64,000 nt of DNA, taken from contig CDMY01000321.1 of NCBI GenBank assembly GCA_001179505.1, positions 1 to 64,000 of the forward strand. The letters run 5' to 3'. Position numbers and translations under genes: made by a program. Within the stretch, counting starts at the first letter, position 1. Each line of letters starts with the position of its first letter. Shown here piece by piece: positions 1 to 10,953 of the stretch. The notes beneath the pieces are model-generated. The model worked only from the letters and a program-made list of their open reading frames with translations. It was not told the origin of the DNA and did not search any database. The stretch comes from Vitrella brassicaformis (Eukaryota > Sar > Vitrellaceae).

Positions 1-511
1 AGGCCGCCAAGACCATACCCTCAGAGAACACCGGCCACACGAGCGTGGAAGTGGCGCGGCTCATCAACAACAACGCCGATCGCGACGAGACGGACGGCTT
101 CGGCAGCATTGGGACCGGTCTGATTTTCGTGCTCTTCTGCAGTTTCTTCAGCATTGGGGTGCTCCATCTGTGCTGGTCGAAGCTCGGCAACAAGTCCTTC
201 TTCAACATCGGAGTCAAGCCCGAAGCGTTTCTGTCGCTCGAGCTACTGGCGCTGGTCGGCTATGTGCCCATGCTCGTACTGCAGGTCAGACGATGCAGAG
301 ACCGCACAAGACCCGTCATCCATCCATCCATCCATCCATCTGTTGCCTACTCTTTCTCCTTTAGCTTCTGACGGTCTTTATGAGCGGCGGCGATGGCGAG
401 GTGGCTGATGCGGTTCCCGCCGCGACCATGGCGGCCATTTTGCTGGCGGTCGTCAACATTGCTGGGGTGCTGATACGCTTCGTGCGGGGGCGGTGCGGCA
501 ATCGTGCGTGA
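1..511 (+). CDS. 3' end of a multi-pass membrane protein, family not recognised
   Basis: The gene is cut by the left edge. The frame is open from base 3 and two exons can be read: 3-284 and, after an 80-base GT-AG intron (285-364), 365-511 ending in TGA. The junction is phase 0. The first exon encodes a polar stretch followed by two hydrophobic segments (about residues 25-45 and 65-80 of the visible part). The second exon carries a Gly/Asp-rich loop and a third hydrophobic segment (MAAILLAVVNIAGVLI) before a short basic tail ending GRCGNRA. No family motif was recognised in this fragment. The intron contains a CCAT tetranucleotide run near 318-345. Confidence 0.55.
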
Positions 512-1530
512 GCATGACCATGCCGACCGACCGACCGACGTGAGTGAGCGAGCGAGTGCAGATAGTCTCTGTTGCGTTACGTGCATTCACTCACGAGTGT
601 GGGACTTTTTTTGCGACACGGATGCATCGTACCGTGGACGGACTGGTGTGTGTGTTTTGCTGAGAGTGTGAGAGGGAGGCTTCCAGAAAAGTTGATGAAT
701 TTTTCGAGCCCTGCCTCCCTCCCTGCCGGCCCTGCCTGCCTGCGTTTGTCTCCGACCCCGTCTGTGTGGCGTTTGTGCCTCTCGGTTGCATGGCATGCAG
801 TTGTTGTCATGCCCCCATAATCCACCTGGTTGATCCTTTTCCTTTCTTCGTTCGTTTGGCTGTGTGAGGTATCGATGTGTGTCTGTGTTTCTGTCTGTCT
901 GTCTGTCTGTCTGTGTTCCTGAGTGCGAGAGTGTGAGAGTGGGTGTGAGCGTGTGTGATCCGCGCGTTTTGGGATGATGATTATGGGTGGGGTGGGGGTC
1001 CCACGAACACGTGTATGCGATCTGACTTTAAAGGGACGGCTGCATGTCCGGATGTACTCCGTAATACACGATTTATAACGGTATGCTATGCTTGTTTGGA
1101 TGTTTTATCGCGTTAATGGCTCTCTCGCTCTGTCTGTCTGTCTGCCTGTCTGTCTGTCTGTCTGGTGGCACTGTCCGCTGTGTGTGTGCGCCATACGTTC
1201 CCGCGACCGGTGTGTGTGTGTGGAGGGGGGGACGTGTGTGTTGTTGTGCTGCATTGTGTTGGCTGCCATGTAGCTGTGGGTGCGGCGGCAGTGTCGTTCC
1301 GGTGACAGAACAGGGAGGGCAGGCCTAGCAGCAGCAGCAGCAGGGCGGGGAGGGGAAGGGAAGGGAAGGGTGCTGACGACAGGGGATCACGACAGTGACT
1401 GACTTGGGAGGGAGGTGATGACATGCAGTGCTGTCTGTGTCTGTCCGTCCGTCTGTCTGTCCGCCTGCGTTAGTCTCTTTTTGCATGAGCTCCTGTTGTG
1501 CAAGGGTGTACATCGCAGTGAAGAAAGAAA
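512..1530. repeat. Gene-free stretch rich in TG and TGTC microsatellites
   Basis: No convincing gene was found. The stretch holds many short tandem tracts, mostly TGTC/GTCC and TG on the plus strand (for example 887-912, 1127-1160 and 1435-1465), plus a GGGAA tract near 1345-1370. The small open frames here are low-complexity readings of these tracts. It probably includes the 3' flank of the first gene and the 5' flank or untranslated leader of the importin alpha-like gene. Confidence 0.6.
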
Positions 1531-4162
1531 GTGTGGGGGGTTGGCTGGGTGCAGTGCTTGGTCGCGTCCTATGTCCTCTCCCTTTCCCTTCTTGCTTCTC
1601 CTCAGCTGAGTGTGTGGTCGTCATACGTATGTGTGTCCGTCCGTCCGTCCGTCCGTCAGTATGTTCACTATCTCGCTGTATGTCTTGTTGGCGGTTCTGG
1701 GTGTGTCTGTCTGTTTTTCTCTCTGTCTCTCTCGCTGCGTCTTCTCACTGATCTCCTAAGGGGCTCTCTCTCGAAGACAGAAAGAGGAGCAAGTAGCGCA
1801 TCGCTTGCATGTGTGTGTGGACGAGTGAGGGAAAGGTCTTGCACAGAACCATTTACAGCATTTGTAAACGGATTCATACGGAGGCTTTCGGCCTTCTTCA
1901 GTGCTGTCTGGGCGGCCATTTCATCGTTCATATGGCCCAACCTCAAACAACTGACCATTCCTCAGCTCATCAAGCACCTTTCGAGCCGGTTCTCCTTAAG
2001 CAAGATCAATGTCCTTGGGGAGCTTCAGCGACGGGTCGAGAAGGACGGCGAGGCGGCCCTCGACGCCATTAGTGATGTGTCGGTGCTCGTTGGTCTTCTC
2101 AGCAGCCATTGGCATTCGACAGCCATCGAGGCGGCCAAATTTCTGGCCGCCATGGCATCCATATCTGCTGACGCCGCCGTTGAGGCCGCTGTCGTGCCCG
2201 CACTCCAGCAGCTGCTCTCGTCCCCGCATCTCGATGTGCGCGTCTACGTGACGAGCGCCCTCTGCAGCATCGCAACCTCACGGCGGCAAAGGGTGGTGGT
2301 GGGCGTCAGCATGACCTCTCTGCTCGGCGTCATGGCCGACGGACTCAAAAGGGGCGATGCAGCCATCCAGCTGGAGGCCGCCACGGCAGTCCGCAAGCTG
2401 CATGTAATCGAAGGGCGGCCCATCCAGGAGGCCGTCGATGCGGCTGTCATTGAACCACTCGTGGGGTTGCTCAGTGACTCGAGCCGCCCGACCCTCCAAC
2501 GTGAAGCGGCGTGGGCGCTGACCAACATCGCGTCGGGCACATCAGAGCAGACCCAGGCCATCATTGATGCGGGTGGCATCCCGCCCCTCATCCAGCTGCT
2601 GTCGTCCCCTGACTATGGTGCGCGCCGCCAGGCCGTGTGGGCACTGGGCAACATCGCAGTCGGTGGGTCAGCTGCTTGTGATTTGGTGCTGGCAGCGGGC
2701 GTCATGGAGCCGCTGCTCAAGGTGCTTCGCAAGAGCACGAAGGTGTCAATGCTGCGCAGCGCCAGCCGGACGCTCGCGAACCTGTGCAGTAGACAGCCCC
2801 TGCCCCCCTTCGAGTTGGTGTCGCCAGCGGTGCCGGTGGTCGCAGAGCTCATCAAGAGGCCTGACCAGGACGCTAGGGTGCTCAGACAGGGGTGCCTCGC
2901 GCTGTCGTACTTGACTGAAGAGGGGAGCGATGAGGGCATCGAGGCGGTGGTCGGCAGTGGTGTATGCGGTCGTCTGGTAGAGCTGATGGGGGGGCATGAC
3001 AGCCACACGGTCCGGAGGCATGCACTATGTGCTTTCGGAAAGATCGTGGCGGGTACACAAACACACGGAAGGCTGGGTTGACGAGACAGATTTGGATGAC
3101 TTGTTGGTGGCTGTTCTGATGTTGGGGTGTCTGTGTGTGAGTGCTGTCAGGCAATGAAGTGCACACACAGGAGATGGTTGACTGCGGTGCCATTCCTTCC
3201 TTGAAGGCGTTGCTGTCGTCACCAAGGCGGAACGTCCGCAAGGAAGCATCGCGGGCGATCTCCAACATCATGGCTGGTGGGTGCTTGGGGCCACTGGAGG
3301 GCACACAAACAACACAGTGGGAACAATGGCGTCTCTTTGTCTGATTAGGTAATCGCGAGCAGCGTCAGGCGGTCATCGACTCTGGTGTGGTGCCGCAAGT
3401 GATCATCATGGCCACAACTGATGTGCCGAGCGTTCAGGAAGAGGCACTGTGCGTCATCATCAACGGAGTGGGACTAGGATCGCAGGCTCAGGTAGACGAG
3501 ATCCGATGCAGCTTACATTATCCTGCATTGCTGCTGTGTCCGTCTCGGCGTTGTGGTTCAGGTTGAGTATTTGGTTGGGTGTGGGTGTGTCGGGCCGCTG
3601 TGTGATCTGTTGGTAGACGGAACTGAGGTCGCCATACTCGGTGGGGCACTCGTTGCAATCCACAACTTCCTATGGTACCGTTTCTGTCACAACACGACAC
3701 ATTGATGCCGTGACAATGAATCGTCCCCGTGTGGGCGGTTCTGTTCTAAGCAGCACGGGTGAGGAGGTGCAGGCGCGCGACGGCCTCCCACAGAGCCCCT
3801 ACCGCAATCTGATACAAGAGGTGAGTCACACACAGGCGATAGAGAGAGCCGGAACCATCTGCTTGTCGGCCTGTCGTGTGTGCAGGCTGACGGTCAGAAC
3901 AGAACTTCGCAGCTGGCCCACCATCCCGACGGAGACATTCGGAATCGGGTCGGTCCGCGTGAAGGTAGGGTGTCTCTCTCCCCACACGTGTGATTTCTGT
4001 GCTGTGCTGTGCTGTGTTGTGCTGGTTCAGTCGAGGGCCATTCTCGCCACTCACTGGGACATCATGGTCGACATCGACAGTGACACCGACGCAGGCTCAG
4101 ATGGCACCGACAGCACCACCACTTGTAGTGACGAGACGCTATCAGAGGACAGCGTCGAGTGA
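1531..4162 (+). CDS. Importin alpha-like armadillo-repeat protein
   Basis: Importin alpha recognises nuclear localisation signals on cargo and hands it to importin beta for nuclear import. The ARM core is clear: EAAWALTNIASGTSEQT, then QAVWALGNIA, then TLANLC. Splicing is readable: a first exon to 3052, then 3151-3276, 3349-3491, 3562-3674, 3751-3820, 3886 to about 3963, and 4031-4162. The spliced segment after 3349 (GNREQRQAVIDSGVVPQV) and the PYRNLIQEADG stretch match the family C-terminus. The protein ends in an acidic Asp/Ser/Thr tail. No basic importin-beta-binding domain is visible. About 200 residues with extra ARM-like repeats precede the canonical core instead. The start is uncertain: 1531 is the only in-frame ATG upstream, but the sequence up to about 1800 looks non-coding, so an upstream exon or a missed start is possible. 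Confidence 0.85.
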
Positions 4163-4480
4163 TGGAGACCGAAAGGGGTAGAGGGGAGAGGGATGTCTGT
4201 GCAGATGGTTGGCTGCCGGGCCGGGTGTATGGTGTATGGTGCTGTGATTTCTGCCGTGGGGAGGGAGACAGGGAGACACACAGACGGAATGACAGCTGTA
4301 CAGGTGGACGCATACAAAACGTACTACAAGTAACGGCATATCCTGGCTGCATCCGTACGTGGCTTCCCTCGGGAATCGATCCATTGCCACGTGTTGACAT
4401 ATCTATGCTGGCAAGCGACCATATATAAGAGTCACCACCCATGCTATGCGTCCGTCCTTCTCATGCATCTATTCGCTCAC
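4163..4480. other. Convergent 3'-3' intergenic gap
   Basis: This is the short spacer between the stop of the importin alpha-like gene and the stop of the minus-strand oxidase. No gene was seen. It contains a TATATAAG string near 4422 that lies between two 3' ends and is probably not a promoter. Confidence 0.6.
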
Positions 4481-6382
4481 TCACTGTCTCATTACTATGC
4501 TTTTCAGCACATCCATCGCCTTGGCTGCCTCCCGCACCCCACTCTCATACGCACCATGCACCGTCGCATAATGCCGCCTGTTGGTGGCCTCGCCAGCAAA
4601 CAACACTTTGTTCCCCCTCTCGCCCACCGCCCTGCCCAGCACGTCGCACACGCACCCGCCCTGCCCCTCCCATCTCACACTCAGATACGAGTAAGACCCG
4701 CGAAAGCACTCATCCTCACCCCACTGTGTGCACAGCAGGGACACACTCTTAGCTCCATCCCCTGGTGTCCACTCGTCGCCTGTGGCCTTGCTGAACGCCC
4801 TGCAGTACTCGTGCATGACGTCAGTCGGCTGTCGCACCGCTCTCTTTTCGAGCTGTGACGCACAAGGGCCGACCAGCCAGGATGTCATCAGCAGCGACGT
4901 CGAGGGCACGGCGGGCAGGATGGGGTCAAATGCATAGATGCCGGCCGTCCAGTCGTCACCTTGGGAGCCGCCATCAGCACGAGGCAATGGCCGTGTCCAG
5001 TTGATGCGCCGCGCGTGAGAGGGCGAGTGGCCATCGACGGAGGAAGGAGAGCAGCGGACGAATAGCTTGTCGACCACGCCGATCCCTCCCGCTTCGATGG
5101 CCCGCCGCTTCCACTCGGGCAAGGGCGGGTCGAAGAGCGAGCTGTGGGCGGCCTTGAGCACGCCCAGACCCACCGTCACAATCACCACACGGCACTTGAT
5201 GACCACACGGTGGCCCGCTTCTTCGTCTTGATCTCGCCCGTCGTCTGTCTGCTCTGTCGTCTCTCCCTCTCTCGGCACACACCAGTAAGGCGGCGATGGC
5301 TCACATTGCCTTAGCGCCTCAACGACACAGCCGCCGCCTTCATCGGCGTCATACCGGATGCGTGTTACCCCTGTGCCGAGTAACACATTGGATTGGTCGA
5401 TGTCGATGTCGTCGAAGATCCGCTGTGCGAGTGTCTGCATGCCGCCCCACACTCGCACGTTAGGCCCTGACAGATCCTCGAAGGTGGCGTAGTGGTGGGC
5501 GGATATGTCGGCGAGTGGGTTGCCCTCAATGGCCTCCTGCAGCCTCGAGAACCACCCAATCACGCCGGCGCTGGCAGGGTCCTTCTGCAAAATCTGACAT
5601 ACACACAGACAGACACCAATGCCGCATGAGCATATGCCGTGTCAGCCAGTTTTCCCTTCGCTTGCTTGTCTTCTCACCTCTTGATTGTATGTCTGAGCCG
5701 CATCCTCCAGGCTCAGGTCTGCCGGCAGGGCGGCAGCTCGCTTAGCGTCACTCGCCTCGTCGCTGAGCCGCTGCCACACCTTGTTCACCAACTCGACTCG
5801 CTGCAAATGACAAGACACACACGTATACACACACGAGTATGATATTCCATCAATGAATGCTCCTCACCTGATGTGGTTCCGCTTCGCCCTCCTCGTTGCG
5901 GAACTCTGCCTTGCCGTGCGCACGAAAGAAGCGGCCTGGACCGGCTGAACAAAAGGGCCATCCGCGTCAATGGATGGCGTTGCCCTCCCCATCCCGCCAA
6001 GCCTGCCTGTTACTGACCTGCAGCAGCGTTCCGAGCATTTGGCGGCTTGAGCAGGTCATATGTCTTTGCAAAGTCATACAGAGGGTTGCCTTCTGTGCCG
6101 TGCAGCCACTGAGCGCCGCACTCTAGCATCTCGCCTGCACACAGACGACCAGACCAGTGAGTGCTAGAGCGACGTGTGTGTGGATACATACTCTTCAGCA
6201 GCAGTACCTGTGTCGAGCTGCATGGTGCATGCCCGTCCTCCCACGCGTCCCTTGGCCTCGATGGCGATGACATTCACACCCTCACTCCGGAGATGCCGCA
6301 CAGCAGCTATGCCGGCGAAGCCGAGGCCAATCACACAGACATCGCACGAAAGATCCATGGATTTTAGAGCAGAACGCAGCAT
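4481..6382 (-). CDS. FAD-dependent polyamine/spermine oxidase-like amine oxidase
   Basis: This is a flavin amine oxidase expected to oxidise polyamines, releasing H2O2 and an aldehyde. There are five exons. Exon 1 (from 6382) has the Rossmann FAD motif GLGFAGIAAVRHL and the downstream KGRVGGR. Exon 2 has GAQWLHG, matching the family GANWIHG motif. Two short exons follow (about 5870-5948 and 5690-5800). The last exon begins near 5590 with the central substrate domain and ends with LFAGEATNRRHYATVHGAYESG, here cut to the key residues GEA and the HGA block of the FAD C-terminal motif. The start at 6382 gives a short leader before MDLSCDVCVIG; the ATG at 6358 is an alternative. There is an acidic Glu/Asp/Gln-rich insertion in the substrate domain. 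No targeting peptide was seen. The specific substrate (spermine, spermidine or acetylated forms) cannot be decided from sequence. Confidence 0.85.
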
Positions 6383-6444
6383 GCTTGCAGCCCAATGGGC
6401 GAGCAGATCTCCTTTCCGCGGTTTCAGCCGAATCTCCTTTCTGC

Positions 6445-6455
6445 TGCGAGCTCAG
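6445..6455 (+). promoter_or_regulatory. TGCGAGCT start-region motif (plus)
   Basis: TGCGAGCTCAG lies 126 bases before the FASTK-like ATG, in the divergent gap with the amine oxidase. Confidence 0.45.
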
Positions 6456-6467
6456 AAGTGAGACAGG

Positions 6468-6478
6468 AAAAGCTCGCA
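6468..6478 (-). promoter_or_regulatory. TGCGAGCT start-region motif (minus)
   Basis: TGCGAGCTTTT on the minus strand lies about 95 bases upstream of the amine oxidase ATG, so the divergent pair has one copy in each orientation. Confidence 0.45.
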
Positions 6479-6570
6479 GAGGAAGAAGAAGGAGAAGGGG
6501 GAAAAAGGCGCAAGAATGGGACTTCCGAGGCGTCACTGACCTCCTCTTATCGGGATCTTTCTATGGCTGC

Positions 6571-9500
6571 ATGGGTGCCTTCTCGGTGTTCCCCCTCCTC
6601 TTCTTCCTCGCCCATGCCTTCAGATCTGAGGCCTTCACAATCATCAGGCCGCCTGCCGGCGCCGCACAGCTGCCTATGCGCGCCTCCTATTCGGCTGCAG
6701 CAGCCGCCACGGCTTCTCCCACAGTCAGCCTGCCGGAGGCCACCCGTCATCGCTGCAGCATGCAGAAGGTGACGTGGTGCCAGTGTCACACGTGGAGTGA
6801 CTTGATGCAGCTGCTCGAGGAGCACCGCCATCAGCTCTCGAGGATACCTTTACACTCGGCTGTTGAGGCGCTTCATCGGGCCGCGGAACTGGCGAATAGC
6901 CCTCGATCTGGTGTGCATGCAGCTGTGCTGGACGAGCTGAGATGGCGGGCAGAAGGAGGACTGAGGGAGGCGCCGAATGCTGAGATACTGGCCAAGGCGG
7001 TGTGGGCTTTTAATCGGCTGGGGTGGGACGTGAGCGGCCTCCTCACACTCGCGCAGGAGCCCAAGTGCGTGTCGACTCTCACCCACCGCTCAGCCGTCGA
7101 TTTGCTCACCGCTATGGCAGAAGCTCGTCGGAAGAGGCGGCCAGGGCCAGCCCCGCGGACATACCCCCTTCTGACGTATGTGGCATCTCACAGCAGCACA
7201 ATGGTCTCGATGCACGTGACCAAGGCAATGTGGGCGGTGAGTGAGCTGATGAGGGGGGCCGGGGGCGGCCAAGAGACGTACGCAGAGGTGCTCGCGTCGC
7301 TGGCCGATCGGATGGTTGTGCTGATTTCTCGAGACCAATGTCGCAGGCTGCCGCAGAGCGTGGCGACTGCACTTATGGCTCTTGGTGAGACAGAGAGGGG
7401 GACGACAGAGCACCAACAGGAGAGGCAATCATCTCGTGTGTTGTACTTGTCAGGTTCCTGTGGTGTCCTCCATGTGCCCCTGAGCCGCTCCATTCTGTCA
7501 CTCGTACGGCGCCGGAGGGTCATATCTTCCTTCGCCCAGAGAGACCTCCGCGAGACGGCCATTGGCATCGCCAAACTATCTGACCTCATCCCCCACCCCA
7601 GCGACCTGTGGCAGCCCATATTTCAGGCACTGCACAGCCTGATCGATGAGGTCAATGAGAGGCAGGACGGTGGTGTTGATGTGCGGACGATGGCCAATGT
7701 GGCGTGGGCGGCGTCTCATGTATATAGGAGGGGAGAGGGGACGGGGAGAGAGGCCGGCCGGGCGGTGGGGACGCTGATGCAGTGGCTGGTGGATGAGCTT
7801 GAGGGCGGGAGGAGCTTCAACGGGCAGGACCTGGCGCACTCTGCGATAGCCATTCGGTCAGTGCGACAGCACGCAACACGTGCACAGCCACCTCCCTTAT
7901 ATTTGCTTTTGGTTTGTCGGATTGCAGGTGGTTCCACGGTGACGATGCTTACCCATCCCTGGGCCTCATCGCTGACCGCGCTCTGCTCGCCATCGACAGG
8001 CTGTCGCCCCGCTCCCTCACCACCCTGGCCCGCATCCTGACGCTGCCCCACGGTCCCGCCGCCATGCCCCCTCCCTCATATTTCATGGCTATCGAGTGTT
8101 TCCAGAAGGCGGCACTGCAGCAGGTGGAAGACCACCTGATGGCCTTCGACAGCCGCGACATGGTTGCCTTGCTCAAGGCCCATGTGCCGGGCCGCCACAC
8201 TGAGAGGGCGTTGTTCCTCGTCAATGAGCACATGGGTGCGCGGCAGCAGACCTGGCTGAATCGATCGCTGCCCGGCCTGGTCAGGCTGGTGGCGAGTGTG
8301 GGTCAAGGGCGGTCGGAGGAGACACGACGGGCGGTGGACATGGTCAAGTGGAAGGTGGTGCACCACCTGGCCGAGCTGGATGTGCCGGTCTGCGTCCACC
8401 TGCTGAACGAGCTGTCGCATCTCTGGGGCTACGCCCATGCTGCGGACACATCAACGGACCGAGACGAGTATACCAGTGTCGCCCGTGGCTGCCCCCCAAA
8501 GCACGTCGTCGTCCATCTGCTGGCAATGAAGGTGGCCGAGGGCGCTGACCGCCTCACGACGCGAGAGCTCTCGCTGACGTTCGGCTCGGTGGCTCGGCTG
8601 CACTACGGCCATCCCGCGGTCACGCAGCCGCTGATGGTGGCCCTATCGTCCATCCTGGACCACACGCAGGAGGGCACATTTGACGATGCTGGCCTGGCTG
8701 GCGTGCTATGGGCTCTGGGACGCCTTCATTTCCACGATGACCGGCTGTTGCCGCAGTTGCTGACCCTTGTGCCTTCGGTGATGGCCATCTGCTGTCCACT
8801 GAGCGCTGTGTTGGCCCTTCACGGCCTCAGCGGTCTCCTCGACGACACGGCCGTCCAGGACGAGCAGGCACAGCTGGCGATCGACACGCTCATTTCTCGC
8901 CTGACGCCATCCGTCGAGTCTCTCGCCCCTGAGTGGATCTCGTCCATCATGTGGTCCCTAGGCCGATTGCACCACCACCCGAGCGGGGGGTTTCTCAGCG
9001 CCATCGAGAAGAGGACAGTCACCGAGATGGGCCAGTGGCCCCACCAGACCCTGGCATGTGTCGCATGGGGGTTCTCGCGGCTGCAGTGGGGGGACAAGGG
9101 AGAACTATGGCGCCTGCTAGTGCAGGAGGCGACAGGGAGAGTGGAGAGCATGAACGGGAGAGAAGTGGCCGACGTGGTGCAAGCTTTCGAGGCTGCTGAC
9201 GTGCTGACGGAGGACTTCACCCGGGCTGTCCGCGCATGGGTCCGGCGTCACGTCAGGGAGAGTGACAAAGAGGGCGGGTCGTCCCTGCCTGTGCGGCTCG
9301 GGGACCTCTGCAGCCTCCAGTCCGTCGTTGACATCGACGCGCTCCCCGGGCCGCTGGGTGGTGGCCTCTCTGTGTGGCGTCTGCCCTACAAGCACCTGCA
9401 TGACCCGAGCCTTCTGGACGACGAGTACCTGGTGTGGCTCGTGGGCCAGCTGCCCAGGTCTCCTCTGCGCAGGTGCTCAGAGCTGGGCGATCTGCTCGTC

Positions 9501-10398
9501 TGGGAGGTGGCTGCTAGGGCCGCGGAGTGGCCGCTGGAGCGGCTAAGGGAAGCACTGGAGCACCTCTACAAACTGCACGTGAGACCAAAGCAACAAGCAA
9601 ACAAAATCACATTGGCGCATGTCTTCCACGCACCAATTCACTCAGGTGTCTGACGACCGGCTGATCGAGCCTCTCCGCCAGTCCCTGTTGTCGCGGCTGC
9701 ATTGCGAGTCCATCCCCCTCCCAACACTCATGTCGATCGTCAGATCCCTCGCCGCACTCACACAGCGCACTGCCGATCGAGCAGCCCTGCACTCACCGCC
9801 ACCAGCCCCCATCCATGGTGGCCCGTCAGAGCGCCTCGGCCGCCCTCCCGTCGCAGCACACAACGAAACGGCTCAGAGCGCCCTGCACGATGCACTGGTG
9901 GAGAGGGTGGCTGACGAGATGGAGAGGGTGTCACCCTCCGAGGCCTCACGACTCCTGCTGGGTGTGTCCACCCTCGTCCATAGAGACCACCCTGACGACA
10001 GTGCGCTGCCGCCGATGTCTGAGGGCGAGAAGAGCACACAGCTGCCCACCAGGCTCCCCCGCAAGTTTGCGCTCCGGCTTCCAGCGGGGTCAAGCAGCGG
10101 GGACAGCAGTCAGCAGATTGAGAGAGGTCACCTAGCATCGTCGGTGCGGCGGTGGCTCGCACAGGAGAAGGTCGTGACGTCGCTGACATGGGAGGACCTG
10201 GCGAGCATCGGCACCGCCCTGAACCGGCTGCGTTGGCGCGATGACGTCATGTACGGTGTGCTGACAAACGAAGTGGCTCGTAGGCGGCTTGCTGTGGATA
10301 ACGATGGATCTGCCGATGGCCGGTGGGAGGCAATCATGAGTCTGGCGTGGTGGGGTGCGGGGGTCAAGGGCAGGAGGGAGGATTGTGCTGTCGTGTGA
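6571..10398 (+). CDS. FASTK-like helical-repeat protein, probably plastid-targeted
   Basis: This is a long all-helical protein built from degenerate repeats with signatures such as AKAVWAFNRLGWD, GVLWALGRLHFHDD, SIMWSLGRLHHH, VAWGFSRLQW and GTALNRLRWRDD. This pattern is typical of FASTK/RAP-type and related organellar RNA-binding proteins. The ATG at 6571 opens a signal peptide (MGAFSVFPLLFFLAHAF) followed by an Ala/Ser-rich transit-like stretch, the bipartite signal of complex plastids. An in-frame ATG at 6385 would destroy this arrangement and lies 3 bases from the divergent oxidase start. Introns: 7857-7927 (phase 2, giving AIRWFHGDD), about 9580-9647, and a possible 70-base one at 7384-7453 whose length keeps the frame. 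No RAP domain was recognised at the C-terminus. Likely role: stabilising or processing organelle transcripts (inference from family type). Confidence 0.7.
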
Positions 10399-10953
10399 TG
10401 TCATGTGAGGACTAGTGTCGAGCTGGCCAGGAGATATCTGAGAGCTGTCAAGGAAGAAGGGGCTGTCAGGCGACGGCCCTGCACCGCATTTTTGTACCAT
10501 GAGGGAGTGCGTGAGTGAGCGATGGAGTGAGTGAGTGAGTGAGTGCACTACTGTGCACGCGACTGACTAGATGCGGTTTTGACATGAGTCGCGATGGATG
10601 GAGGACACGCACCATGAAGCTCATTTTCGAGATGTCCCCTTCAGCCTATAACAATTGCAATGGCGTTGCCTGTCAGCCTGTCTAACTCGTGCACAACGAG
10701 CATCGTCTGATGCAATCCACGATCCCTCTGGTGAGTCTCACAGTGGGAATCGCACTGATGCGCCCCTCGATCCAAGCCACCCCTACCAGCTCCGTTTATC
10801 GCTGTCGATGCAGCTACAGGGCAAGTAGCTCAAAAGGCGCTTGTGAGTTGAGCCCACGGCAGTTTGGCGTGGAACTCCTCGGCCAGCATTGATAACGGCT
10901 AGAACCTGGCCAGTTGTTCCGTTGCACGCGCTACTTTCCATCCTCTTGTCTTC
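10399..10953. other. Intergenic region with a repeat shared with 14609-14662
   Basis: No gene was seen. GAGT repeats occur at 10514-10545. A block at 10750-10806 recurs beyond the other end of the alpha-kinase gene. A sequence TGTGAGTTGAG at 10842, two transitions from the putative start motif TGCGAGCTGAG, lies 112 bases before the next ATG. Confidence 0.5.
10750..10806 (+). repeat. Dispersed repeat, copy 1
   Basis: About 57 bases start TCGCACTGATGC, continue through AAGCCACCCC and ACCAGC, and end TTTATCGCTGTC. A second copy with a few indels is at 14609-14662 in the same orientation. Both are intergenic and flank the alpha-kinase gene. Nature unknown. Confidence 0.6.

Noticed and set aside
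512-1530. CRISPR-like or satellite array
   Set aside because: The repeats are simple di- and tetranucleotide tracts without unique spacers; the genome is eukaryotic.
4420-4430. TATATAAG box-like sequence
   Set aside because: It lies between two converging 3' ends, so no gene start is near it.
10828-10900. tRNA-like string (GTAGCTCAA) in the intergenic region
   Set aside because: No T-arm GTTCGA, no acceptor-stem pairing and no anticodon arm could be formed.
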